A DNA stretch of 64,000 nucleotides from Antilocapra americana (Eukaryota; Chordata; Mammalia; Artiodactyla; Antilocapridae): NCBI GenBank assembly GCA_007570785.1, contig ML662442.1, forward strand, positions 28,768,880 to 28,832,879, in the 5' to 3' direction. Of this stretch, positions 23,325 through 33,760 are shown piece by piece; position 1 is the first letter of the stretch, and each line of letters starts with the position of its first letter. Made by a program: the position numbers and the translations under genes. Below the pieces are notes generated by a model. That model saw only the letters and a list, made by a program, of their open reading frames with translations. It searched no databases and was not told the DNA's origin.

Positions 23325-24600
23325 ATTAAGTGTGTAAACGTATTATGTCTAAGAAGCCTATGTACCTATCTTGATTAAAAAATACTTTCTTGCTAAGAAA
23401 TGCTAATCATCATCTGAACCTCTAGTGAGTTCTATCTTTTGCTGGTAGAAGGTCTTACCTCAATGCTGGTGACTGGCATTTGGTCAGGGTGGTTGTTGCT
23501 GAAAACTGGTGTGGCTGCAGCTATTTCTTAAAATATGACAATGAAATTTGCCACACAGATTGACTCCTCCTTTCATGAATGATTTCACTGTAGCATACAG
23601 AGCTGTTTAATAGCATTTTACCCATAGAACTACTTTCAAAGTTTGAGTCAGTCCCCTCAAACTCTGCTGTTTTACCAGCTAAGCTTATGTAATATTCTAA
23701 ACACTTTTTATCATTTCAAAACTCTTCATAGCATCTTCACCAGGAGAAGTTTCCATCTTAAGAAAACACTTTCCTTCCTCATGCAAGAACAACTCCTCAC
23801 AGGTTAAAATTTTATCATGAGATTGCAGCAGTCCAGTCCCATCTTCATGTTCCACTTCTAATTACGGCTCCCTTGTCATTTCCACCAAAATCACAGTTCC
23901 TTCTTCCACCAAAACCTTAAAGTTATCTGTGAGGGTTGAAATCAACTTCTTTCAATCATCTGTTATGTTGATATTTTGACCTTTTCACATGAATCATCAG
24001 TGTTCTTAATAGCTTCTATAATGGTGAATATTTTCCCAAGTTTTCATCAAAACCTGGAGGAAATGCATGTTGAAATATTCAGGAATGAAGGGTCTAACTG
24101 TTTGCAACAGATTCATCAAAAGAGTCACTATCTATGACATCTATAGCCTTATGAAATGTAGTTCTTAAATAATAAAGCTTGAAAAATCAAAATTACTCCT
24201 TGAACCATGGACTTCAGAATGAATGCTGTATTAGCAGACATAAAAACATTAATTTCATTGTGCATCTTCATCAGAGCTCTTGAATGGCCAGGTACATTAT
24301 CAATGGGCAGTAATATTCTGAAAGGAATCTTTTTTTAATCAGTAGAGCTCAATAGCAGATTTAAAATATTTAGTAAACTATGATAAACAGATGTGCTGTC
24401 ATCCAGGCTTATTATTCTCTTTAGAGAGCATAGGAAGAGCGTACTTTTACTTAATTCCTTGGGCTCCAGGATTTTGGGAATAGTAGATGAGCACTGATTT
24501 CAACTTATAATCACCAGTTGTATTAGCACCTAACAAAAGAATCAGCCTGTCATTTGAAGCTAGGCATTGACTTCTACTCTCCAGCTGTGACAGTCCCATA

Positions 24601-24727
24601 GTGTGTTGTGTTAGTCACTTAGTCAGGCATGTCTGACTCTTTGCAACCTCATGAAATGTAGCCCGTTAGGCTCCTCTGGCCATGGAATCCTCCAGGCAAG
24701 AATACTGGACAGGGTTGCCATTCCCTT
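24601..24727 (-). mobile_element. BovA SINE monomer inside Tigger
   Basis: Antisense BovA body without the tRNA-like head. Tigger text continues on both sides, so the SINE is younger. Confidence 0.85.
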
Positions 24728-24741
24728 ATATTTCCAATAGA

Positions 24742-24762
24742 TTTTTTTTTTTTTTTTTTTTT
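24742..24762. repeat. T21 homopolymer
   Basis: A run of 21 T replaces about 10 bases of expected Tigger text 15 bases beyond the SINE. It may be the orphan tail of a lost antisense retroelement, or slippage. Confidence 0.8.
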
Positions 24763-25078
24763 ACATTTAAACCCTACAGTTTAGTGTTGCCACCTTAGTT
24801 AGCTGGATCTTCTGGATAACTTGCTGAAGCTTCTACATCAGCATTTGCTGCTTCACCTCACACTAAGATGTTATCAAGATGACTCCTTAAGCCTCATGAA
24901 ACAATTTCTGCTAGCTTCATACTTTCCTTCTGCAGCTTCTTCAGCTCTCTTAGCCATCAAAGAATTGAAGATAATTAAGGCCTTTCTCTGGATTAGGCTT
25001 TGGCTTAAGTGAATGTTATGACTGGTTTGATCTTCTATCCAGATCTTTACAACTTTCTCTATATAGCAACAAGGATGA

Positions 25079-25118
25079 TTATATATGTACATATATATGA
25101 TTACATATATATATATGA
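25079..25118. repeat. AT-rich simple repeat
   Basis: Degenerate (TA)n/(TATG)n tract at the edge of the Tigger relic. Confidence 0.7.
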
Positions 25119-25399
25119 AGCAAATATGGTAGACTATTTAATATAAATAGATAAACAGACAAAAAGATAATCTGTAATTATTTTCTCCTGCAAAAAGATG
25201 TTTTTGTTTTGTTTTTTTCTGAGTCATGTGAGAGAAGTTGCAAACAGTTAGACCCTTCATTCCTGAATATTTCAACATGCATTTCCTCCAGGTTTTTAAA
25301 AGTCTGAGTATTAATTGCACAAAGAAGTTCCTTGTTTCTAAAATCATGAATATTATTGTGTCTTTTCATGTTCCACTCAGTTGTGCATTAATTATACAT

Positions 25400-26330
25400 T
25401 AACTCATGCAATAAACATTATCAACTGCTTTCAATTTGTATGACATTGTGCGAAACCCAGAGATAAAAAGATTTTGACACTGGCAATCAAAAACCTCACT
25501 GTTTAGTAGCAAAAACAGCCTTTTGTATTATGGGTTTGATAGAGGCAAGAAAAGGGCATCATGGATTCTAGGAGATGCCCAGAAATCAAGAGTAAGGAGT
25601 AAGGTTAATTCAGTTCAGTTCAATCACTCAGTCGTGTCCATCTCTTTGCCACCCCATGGACTACAGCACTGCCAGGCCTCCCTGTCCATCGCCAACTCCC
25701 AGAGTTTACTCAAACTCGTGTCCATTGAGTCAGTGATGCCATCCAACCATCTCATCCTCTGTCAGCCCCTTCTCTCCTGCCTTCAATCTTTCCCAGCATC
25801 AGGGACTTTTCAAATGAGTCAGCTCTTCACATCAGGTGGCCAAAGTACTGGAGCTTCAGTTTCATCATCAGTCCTTCCAATGAACACCCAGGACTGATCT
25901 CCTTTAGGATGGACTGGTTGGATCTTCTTGCAGTCCAAGTGACTCTCAAGAGTCTTCTCCAAAACCACAGTTCAAAAGCATCAATTCTTTGGTGCTCAGC
26001 TTTCTTCATAGTCCAACTCTCACATCCATACATGACCACTGGAAAAACCATAGCCTTGACTAGATGGACCTTTGTTGGCAAAGTAATGTCTCTGCTTTTT
26101 AATATGAGGTCTAGGTTGGTCATCACTTCTCTTCCAAGGAGCAAATGTCTTTTAATTTCCATTCAAAACTGAGTCTACATTGAGGAGTATTTTAGCCAAA
26201 ATTTAAAAGATGATGTGGAGTTAGTCAGGTAAAGAACTTGGAATAGAATATCCTAGGTATTGGAGGAGCACGGGCCAAGGCACTGACAGTGTGGCATGAA
26301 GTACTCAGGACATAACTGAGTACTCAGGAA
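25400..26330 (+). repeat. Second copy of the old unassigned repeat, split by BovB
   Basis: Starts with the gcaataaacattatcaactg phrase, continues to about 25608, and resumes after the BovB with tattggaggagcacggg and caaggcactgacagtgtggc. It has the same general wording as the copies at 8.6-10 kb and 62.4-63 kb. Confidence 0.4.
25609..26166 (-). mobile_element. BovB LINE 3' half
   Basis: Antisense BovB, 5'-truncated within the RT C-terminal region. The minus-strand frame at 25827-26162 (111 codons) still reads as BovB C-terminus (RDITLPTKVHLVKAMVFPVV), so this copy is less decayed than the one at 0.4-3.1 kb. No catalytic motif is included. Confidence 0.95.
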
Positions 26331-26474
26331 TCTCAGTGCAGCTGTAGCATTTATTATGTGCCAGGGAGTACTTCAAGCACTCACCAGTCATTTTTAACTT
26401 GGTTGTAAGTAGCTATTAGAGATGGTTCAGTACAGAAACCACTCCAAATACTTGAGGCAAGAAGGGACTACAAA

Positions 26475-26500
26475 CAGAATTAAACAAATTCTGTTTAATT
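26475..26500. other. Two overlapping, mutually exclusive hairpins
   Basis: cagaatt/aattctg (26475-26481 and 26487-26493, 5-base loop) and aattaaaca/tgtttaatt (26478-26486 and 26492-26500, 5-base loop) are both perfect and share bases. Base pairs are mostly A-T, so chance is possible. Confidence 0.6.
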
Positions 26501-27010
26501 GGGACCACTGAAGCAGCAAATCAATCCCTGGACCTCCAGGAAAAAACTCACAATGCTGTACAGAGTTACTACTCCTAGGATGCCTGTGGAGCTTTGTTAA
26601 ATCACCGGCTCCTCCCATGCCCCAACCGCAGGTCACCAGGAGGCCGAAGGACAAAACCTGACACTGCGGTAGGGAACCCACTAATCCCACATCCACACCT
26701 GCCAGTGATAACTGCTAAATGCGGATCAAAAAATGGCCTCTCCCTCATTTTCACCTTCAATTAGTAGCACAAATGCAACTAATTGGTGAGAATATTTTGT
26801 TTCCAGAATCTCAGACACAATGGAGTGTGAAGTTTTCAGTCTTTTCCACCACAATGCTACTGTGGAATTTAAGGAATCAATCCAGAGCGTACAGTCAAGT
26901 TTTCTCTCCCTCTCCTCATCAGCCTCTGTTCTGAGCTTAAGGCACTGGGAAGAGCACTAATTAAGTATTTAAAGGTGTAAACTGCTGCCAAACATGTTGT
27001 CTTTTGCTTT
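26501..27010. other. Unassigned stretch
   Basis: Slightly GC-richer than its surroundings (26530-26700). Frames at 26427-26696 (minus) and 26719-26934 (plus) are not recognised. Confidence 0.5.
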
Positions 27011-27017
27011 TATGTTC

Positions 27018-27286
27018 TATATGCTGCTGCTGCTAACTCACTTCAGTCATGTCCAACTCTGTTCAACCCCATAGATGGCAGCTCACCAGGCTCCCCCGTC
27101 CCTGGGATTCTCCAGGCAAGAACACTCGAGTGGGTTGCCATTTCCTTCTCCAATGCATGAAAGTGAAAAGTGAAGTCGCTCAGTCATGTCCGACTCTTAG
27201 TGACTTCATGGAGTGCAGCCTACCAGGCTTCTCCGTCCATGGGAGTTTCCAGGCAAGAGTACTGGAGTGGGGTGCCATTGCCTTCG
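27018..27286 (-). mobile_element. BovA2 dimeric SINE
   Basis: Antisense intact dimer: (CTG)n start, two BovA monomers (27030-27150 and 27175-27286) and the normal short linker tgaaagtgaaaagtgaag at 27158-27175. This is a clean comparator for the split dimer at 20463. The flank tatgttc at 27011-27017 and 27287-27293 reads as a short TSD. Confidence 0.94.
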
Positions 27287-27904
27287 TATGTTCAGTATAA
27301 ACTGCATCAAGTTTACACACAGGGATAAATCCATAATCGTGATCTTTAATGTACAATCATGGAACAAACTGAATTTAACAATCCAGACAATTAACTTTTC
27401 CCTCAATAGCTTTAAATATATGGCCTTTATTTTCGATGGTGCTAAAGCATAAAAATGGGTATTAATGAGTGAGAAACTTATCATGTCATCCTGCAATTTA
27501 AGCTAAAATACATGCTTACTGAAGTTGAATTATTGATCGATAGAATTTTTATCACATCTACAAATATGATTAACTTCAAATATCTGTAAGATGAAATATT
27601 ACACTTTAGGATGTTGATATTAATGTTATGAAAGCATCATAACAATTATTAATAATATTTGAAGCTATATATTTCAAACTGTATCAGATGTATCAATATT
27701 CTTATAATGTTCATTTCCAGTGGACCTCCAACTTCTGCTTCTGATTTTAAGAAATCAGGAACTAATTGACTGTCTCCTTAGTCTATTTCATTTTATCCCC
27801 CAGAAAAATATATCCTAAATTCTAGCCCCTAGTCCTAGTTCTGTACTTTGGAACCATTAAGATTGTCTTCCTCCTCATTAAATACCTTTAAAATTTAAAG
27901 TTAA

Positions 27905-28121
27905 GGGCTTCTCATGTGGTAAAGAATCTTCCTGCCAATACAGCAGATGCAGGAGATGTGGTTTAATCTCTGTATCGGGAAGAGCCACCCCCCAGAGAAG
28001 GAAATGGCAATCCACTCCAGTGTTCTTGCCTGGAAAATCACATGGACAGAGGAGTCTGACAGGCTGCGGTACATAGAATCATGAAGAGACAGACACGACT
28101 GTGCGACTTAACACAACACAA
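27905..28121 (+). mobile_element. Bov-tA SINE
   Basis: Head from gggcttctcatgtggtaaag, body to gcgacttaacacaacac. Several small insertions in the head. Confidence 0.92.
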
Positions 28122-28948
28122 CAATACTTAAAGCCAGCAGTCACATTCTACCTGAGTCTCCCCTTTTACAACTTAAATAATTTGTCTTTAGTCCTCATTT
28201 CAGACCACCGTGACATCTTTCATTGCCCTTTAGCTTGACCTAGACATGGTCAGATAATTACAGAATATAAGTGAACTATGTTCAGAGTAGCTAAAGCATG
28301 CTCTAGAGTTTTGGAAGTGATATCACATAATGTGTTGCTTTGAATTGAGCTTCCTATCAACTAAAAAGTATTTTCAACTGTACTGCTCATAAGTCTTATC
28401 TCTCAGTTTTGTACTATTCAGCTATGGTACTTGGAACTGAATCCTGGAGTTTATTACTATCAATACTGACCTGTTATACTGCCTGCATTCTTAGCTTGTT
28501 GATTTATAATCTCATGGTCAAAGAAAGATGCTATTCCTCCAAGTATCATTTCTTATTTACATGAGTAAGAAATAAGAAAGATAAAGGGGAAACGGGCAAT
28601 GGCAAGAAATTTTACATGTATCTCATTATTCAGAAATATGACAAATGCCTTTCCATGGCTAAAAAAGAGGATATAAATCAAACATTTTGCTTCTAAACTG
28701 CTATGGTATAAAACAGCAGGAAATTAGGTAGTAAGAAAGATTGGTCATAAGTCAAATTGTAATGTTTGCCACAATATACAAGCTTACGCTTACTCCCACT
28801 GAACACAGCTACTTATACTAAATATTCATAATCCATCCTTTTGGTTGGAAAGTTTTCTATTATTATTATCATTTCCCCCAATTTAAAGTTTGTAGGAATC
28901 ATTTTCTTACCTTCCTTAAAATAAGAATAGCAGTTGTTGGTGTCCAAT
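28122..28948. other. Unassigned stretch
   Basis: AT-rich, no element or coding signal recognised. Confidence 0.5.
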
Positions 28949-29158
28949 CTTCCATTGGAAAAGACCTTGATGCTGGGAACGATGGAGGGCAGGAGGTAAA
29001 GTGGGCAACCGAGGATGAGATGGTTGAACGGCATCACTGACTCAATGAATGTGAGTTTGAGCACACTCAAGGAGGCAGTGAAGGACAGGGAAGCCTGGCA
29101 TGCAGCAGTTCATGGGCTTGCAAAGAGTTGGGCCCAACTGAGTGACTGAATGACAACA
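28949..29158 (+). mobile_element. BovB LINE 3' tail
   Basis: Short 5'-truncated tail starting at cttccattggaaaagacc and ending at gactgaatgacaac. No clear TSD. Confidence 0.9.
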
Positions 29159-29991
29159 AACCTTTCATTACTTATATTTTGGTCTATAACTTTTGAAATC
29201 TTTCAGTAATTTTATATGTCTATAAATTCATCAATTCAGTGATTTTCACCTATATTTTTTTTCAGGAAACTAGACTACAATTAACTTAGTCCAGAAAAGT
29301 GGAACACATTGAGAGAATTATGGGCACTTTTACTTTCTCTTCAATAGCTTGGCTTCATTTCTGTATTACCAATAAATGGTCTAGTCTTTTGAATGTGAAG
29401 CTTATTCTCTCCAACAAAAGAAAAGATGCAAATTAGTTATGAACTATGGTTCATTCTTCTAATATTTTCCACATCTAGTCCCAAATACCACCCCAGATCA
29501 GTCTTCCTTTGCTTGTAGATCCAAATATAGAAAAAAAAAAAAATCCCTATTCAACCTTCTTTCATTTTGAAATCTAAAATCAACTTTCCATCTTTCTCTC
29601 AACTTGTATAAATGTCTTCTAAATCAGACTAACACATTTCTACACCTCATCAGACCTAGCATATATTCCAAGGGTACTTAATTGATTTCTCCACTCTTAC
29701 AACAATTTACTCTCAGAACTCCATCCAAAGGAGCAGGAATACACATCCTTTCCTAATCTTCCAAGTTAACAGATCCTGAACATAACAGGTCACCTTAGTG
29801 TAGAAAAAAGTAATTGGTGGATGACAAGTCAACTGCATTTTTTATTCTATCAATTTCTTGAGGGAGATCAGTACATAGAGGCAGGGAGATAAGGTTACAA
29901 AAATTCTCAAAAGCCCCAGTGTGTTGACCTCAGGTTGACTGTAAGTGGACATTCTGTCCCATATATTGAAACTGTATAAAATTCAATGAAT
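29159..29991. other. Unassigned stretch
   Basis: AT-rich with an A13 run near 29530. Nothing recognised. Confidence 0.5.
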
Positions 29992-29998
29992 AATGAAG

Positions 29999-30000
<2 letters not shown>

Positions 30001-30034
<34 letters not shown>

Positions 30035-30148
30035 GTCGCTCAGTCATGTCCGACTCTTTACGACCCATGGACTGTAGCCCACCAGGCTCCTTTGTCCATG
30101 GGATCCTCCAGGCAAGAATACTGGAGTGGGTTGCCATTTCCTTCTCCA
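30001..30148 (-). mobile_element. BovA SINE with (GT)15 tail
   Basis: Antisense BovA monomer lacking the tRNA head. Its inverted 3' tail has grown into a (GT)15 microsatellite at 30003-30032. The TSD aatgaagtg is perfect at 29992-30000 and 30149-30157. Confidence 0.94.
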
Positions 30149-30157
30149 AATGAAGTG

Positions 30158-32007
30158 TCATAAACAGTATTAAAGTAGGTAAATTTTGATCATGTTCTTA
30201 TTGTCCAGCGCACAGTCTGAAAATAAACAAAATGACTACCCTCTCCTCTGGTGGTTAAAATTCCCTGCTAAAGAGCATAACAGCTATTAGAAATAAAGAA
30301 ACAAAAAAAAAACCTTACATGATTAAAGGTCTTTATAATAAAACTTCTATTTAATACTGTTTGCCTTGAAAAAAATTCAAAAACATCACATATTAACGAG
30401 TCTGAAATTTTTAATTTCATATAAAAACGCCATATTTTTGGCATCAGTCTCAGCAATTGAAAGAAGATAGGGTTCCTACAATAGGATTACCTAACAATAC
30501 TTAATTCCATAATTATGTAAAATTTTTCTAGGTGCTACAATATAAAAGTTTGCAATGTATTACAGAAGTTGGGTGAAAGTATTTGGGCCAGTACAATGAA
30601 TACTGAAAACAATTTCATAGGTACTGCCTGATACCTGCAGTAATATGTCAATATAGCTGCAGAGTTTTAGAGAGATGTTATGGGTATCACTGTTTCCATA
30701 TATCTAATTCATATATAGATTGAAACTGGATGGCATAGGTGCAAACTGGTACCCATTAAAATGGATAAATTTATTCTTAGGTAATTCAGAATATTATAAC
30801 AAATTTTATTTATATTCACAAAGTATCATGAAAATTATTTCTGCAAAAAGTTAATCTTGGTTCTTGTTTATATATACTCACCTTTAAAAAAATGCCCAAA
30901 TCACAGAAGCATATGACTGGTTTATACTAATCACAAAATCAACTCTTGTAAGTAAAGAATTTTTAATGTTTCAAGGCTATTCAATGCTTTGAGGAAACTG
31001 AACCACTTCAATATTTTATTGAATAACAATTTGGTGCTCTCTTCACGGCCTAATTTGTTTTTTTGACTCTGGTCAAAAAGAATTAACTTCCCCAGTCTAT
31101 GTTGACCTTATACTTTTGAGGTACAATGTTTCAAATTCTTATAACAGTCTTTTAGTACAGCTCCTTTTTAATGACAAAATATTGAATGTAAAATAAAAGT
31201 AATATCTTCTTCCAAGATCATCCATTTTATAAGCGGCAAAGGGGTAATTCAAATCCTTAATCTGAATCTCCTAGAGAGCATGCTCCTTCCTATATGCCAT
31301 TGTACCTCAGCTACAGCATTAATCTAAATGAATATAAGGCCAATATCTTCCAGTGGAGCAGCTGATCATGTACTCCCTATATAGCTTTCTTCTTATTTAT
31401 TTATTTTTGCATATGTCCATTTTCTTGTCCATGAAGTTAGCTCTTAGGAGCTATAGAATATACCACGCAATTGCTCTTTATTCTCCTCTGCACCAGGAAC
31501 AATGCTGAGTACCCACTGGACATTTGATTAATGGATACATCTAGGAAAGTGATGGTTTCAATAAAATGCAGTGCATTGTGAAAACTCATTGTTTTCAACT
31601 TGCTCTCAACTGACTTGAGAAAAATAAGACTCTTGGTAAGGGTATAAGAAAAAGTCTTAACATCTCTCATATTATATGTGAAATCAAAGTTCATAATATC
31701 AACCTTACATAAAGAAAGAGGTAGGAAACTGCAAATCTCAAAGCTGTAATGAACAAAGTACATAGCAATGGTTGTATGAGATTGTAAAGACTAAGCCTTT
31801 TGTCCACTAGAGATATGGCACCAAGAAATTCTGTGAAGTTACAGTATGATATGTTCATTACAGTATCGAATGTAAGAGAAAAAAATAAAAAATAAATAAG
31901 CCAAGTTTACAACAGGTACTATTTCATAAATTATTAAATATTACATTCTAAATTTAAAATGGTATTATAGACTTTTTAATGATTAAAATGTTCATATTTA
32001 ATGTAAA
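30158..32007. other. Unassigned AT-rich stretch
   Basis: A 108-codon minus-strand frame at 31437-31763 matches nothing I know and lies in low-complexity AT-rich DNA. No repeat recognised. Confidence 0.45.
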
Positions 32008-32220
32008 GCCAGCTTCTCAGGTGGCTCAGACAGTAAAGAATCTGCTTGCAAGGCAAGAAACTCAGGTTCGATTTCTGGGTCAGAAAAATCCCCTGGAGAA
32101 GGGAATGGCTACCCACTCCAGTATTTGCCTGAAGAATTCCATAGACAGAGGAGCCTGGTGGGGTACAGTCCATGGGGTTGCAAAGAGTTGGACACAACTG
32201 AGCAACTAACACACACACAC
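32008..32220 (+). mobile_element. Bov-tA SINE with (AC) tail
   Basis: Head from agcttctcaggtggctcag, body to gagcaactaac, then (AC)5-6. Candidate TSD is about 9 bases of atgtaaa type on each side, with a mismatch. Confidence 0.93.
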
Positions 32221-32730
32221 AAGTAATATGTAAACCATGATCCCATTGTGCATGTATATGGACATGTTTCTTTTTCTATAACAGGATAGAAAAATGGACA
32301 TCTTTCTGTATCAGTTCTAATGAGGCTTCCAGACCATAAGAAGCAAAAATCCACATTTGAAAGGCAATCACAGAGGTACAAAGGGAAGGACTGACATCAG
32401 AGTCGTGACCCTTAGCATCCACTTCATCTGCATCCCAAGAACTACTATCATCATCCCAAAGGGGAATGGTGAGAAATTCTCTTCTTACTCCTCAAGCAGA
32501 GCATGGAGATGACTTCAGGAAGAGGACTCCAAGAGCTTGATATGTGACTCAAGATTTAAAATAACATACTTGCATCTGGATACTGGTAAAAAGTAGAAGA
32601 CTGCCTGAAGTAGTTTATGACCACAGAATAGAGGGCCATGTTGTGGATGTAGCTGAAGTGACAGAGGCAAGGGCAAAGGGGTATGTCTCCTGCAGACCAA
32701 TGTGGGTGACATGAGAATGAGTTGGCCTAA
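32221..32730. other. Unassigned stretch
   Basis: No element recognised before the BovB boundary near 32731. Minus-strand frames here are BovB reverse shadows extending rightward. Confidence 0.45.
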
Positions 32731-33150
32731 TCATGTATGGATGTGAGAGCTGGACCATAAGAAAGCTGAACACCAAAGCTTTTGAACTGTGGTGTTGGAG
32801 AAGACTCTTGAGAGCCCCTTGGACTGCAAGGAGATCCAACCAGTCCATCCTAAAGTAAATAAGTCCTGAATATTCATTGGAGGGACTGATGCTGAAGCTC
32901 CAATACTTTGGCCATCTGATGTGAAGAACTGACTCATTAGCAAAGACGCTGAATGGATGCTGGGGAAGATTGAAGACAGGAGGAGAAGGAGGCAACAGAG
33001 GATGAGATGGTGGGATGGCATCACTGACTCAATGGACATGAGTTTGAGCAGACTTCAGGATTGGGGGATGGACAGGGAAGCCTGGCGTGCTGCAATTCAT
33101 GGGATCTCAAAGAGCCAGACATGACTGAGCAACTGAACTGAACTGAGGGC
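32731..33150 (+). mobile_element. BovB LINE 3' end
   Basis: Starts in the RT C-terminal text (tcatgtatggatgtgagagc) and runs to the gaactgaactga tail. 5'-truncated, no open frame on its own strand. Confidence 0.95.
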
Positions 33151-33164
33151 TGACATGGAGCATG

Positions 33165-33760
33165 CTATTGTCTGACACCTATTGCTATACAGTGAACAAC
33201 TATAAAATCAGCAGCATATAAAAGAAGTATTTATTTTCACAGATGTGCAGACTGACTAGAAGTCAGTTGGGGATCAGCTGGACAACTTAGTTATTAGCTG
33301 TGCATCAGGTGGTCTTGCTCGTAACTCAGTCCCATTCCACATATTTTTATTCTGAGGCCCAAGCTGAAGCGACAAGAGCTACCTATTATTAGCAGAAAGA
33401 ACTGCAGTTCAGAAATGTTCACTCCCTCCCACTCAGTTCCATGGGAAGATCCTCTGCCATTGACAGTGCGTTTTTCCATTGGCCAGCGGGATGTTATCAG
33501 GTGTGAAGCATCAGAGATTGAAAGAGCTTGTACTTACACTAGCTCCTCTGTGTTTGCCATGAGAAACATGAGCTTCCCTGGTGGCTCAGACAGTAAAGAA
33601 TCTGCCTGCAATGCAGGAGATCCAGGTTCAATCCCAGGGCCAGGAAGATCTGCTGGAGAAGGAAATGGCAACCCACTCCAACATTCTTGCCTAACACGAG
33701 CCATCCTGTTAATCCCAGAGGAGAGTGAAAACACTAAAGAGCAAAATGAGTAATGCTATC
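33165..33760 (-). mobile_element. Probable ancient MaLR-type LTR fragment
   Basis: Wording such as ggatcagctggacaactt and cattggccagcggg, with a tttatttt block near the left edge (inverted polyadenylation signal region), resembles antisense MLT1-like LTRs. A SINE half interrupts it. I cannot fix the ends. Confidence 0.4.
33569..33692 (+). mobile_element. Bov-tA SINE, 3'-truncated
   Basis: A very well preserved tRNA-like head and the first third of the body, stopping abruptly at cattcttgcct. SINEs usually lose the 5' end; losing the 3' end means a later deletion. Confidence 0.92.

Larger units (their letters stand above)
23440..25075 (-). pseudogene. Tigger (pogo-like) DNA transposon transposase relic
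   Basis: The reverse strand translates in broken frames to a Tigger1-type transposase of the pogo/CENP-B superfamily, a cut-and-paste enzyme. The clearest piece is the 72-codon frame at 24874-25092, with [21 protein letters not shown] and a [15 protein letters not shown] helix-rich stretch, typical of the region after the DNA-binding domain. Downstream pieces follow the family in order to about 23440. A SINE (24601-24727) and a T21 run (24742-24762) interrupt it. Terminal inverted repeats are not seen. It is a dead, pre-ruminant element. I identified it by familiar nucleotide and protein wording; a profile search would settle the subfamily. Confidence 0.85.

Noticed and set aside
30003..30032. 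(GT)15 considered as an independent Z-DNA or regulatory element
   Set aside because: It is the expanded tail of an antisense BovA SINE enclosed by that SINE's TSDs.
32615..33039. Overlapping minus-strand frames of 102 and 126 codons
   Set aside because: They are reverse shadows of the plus-strand BovB 3' end.
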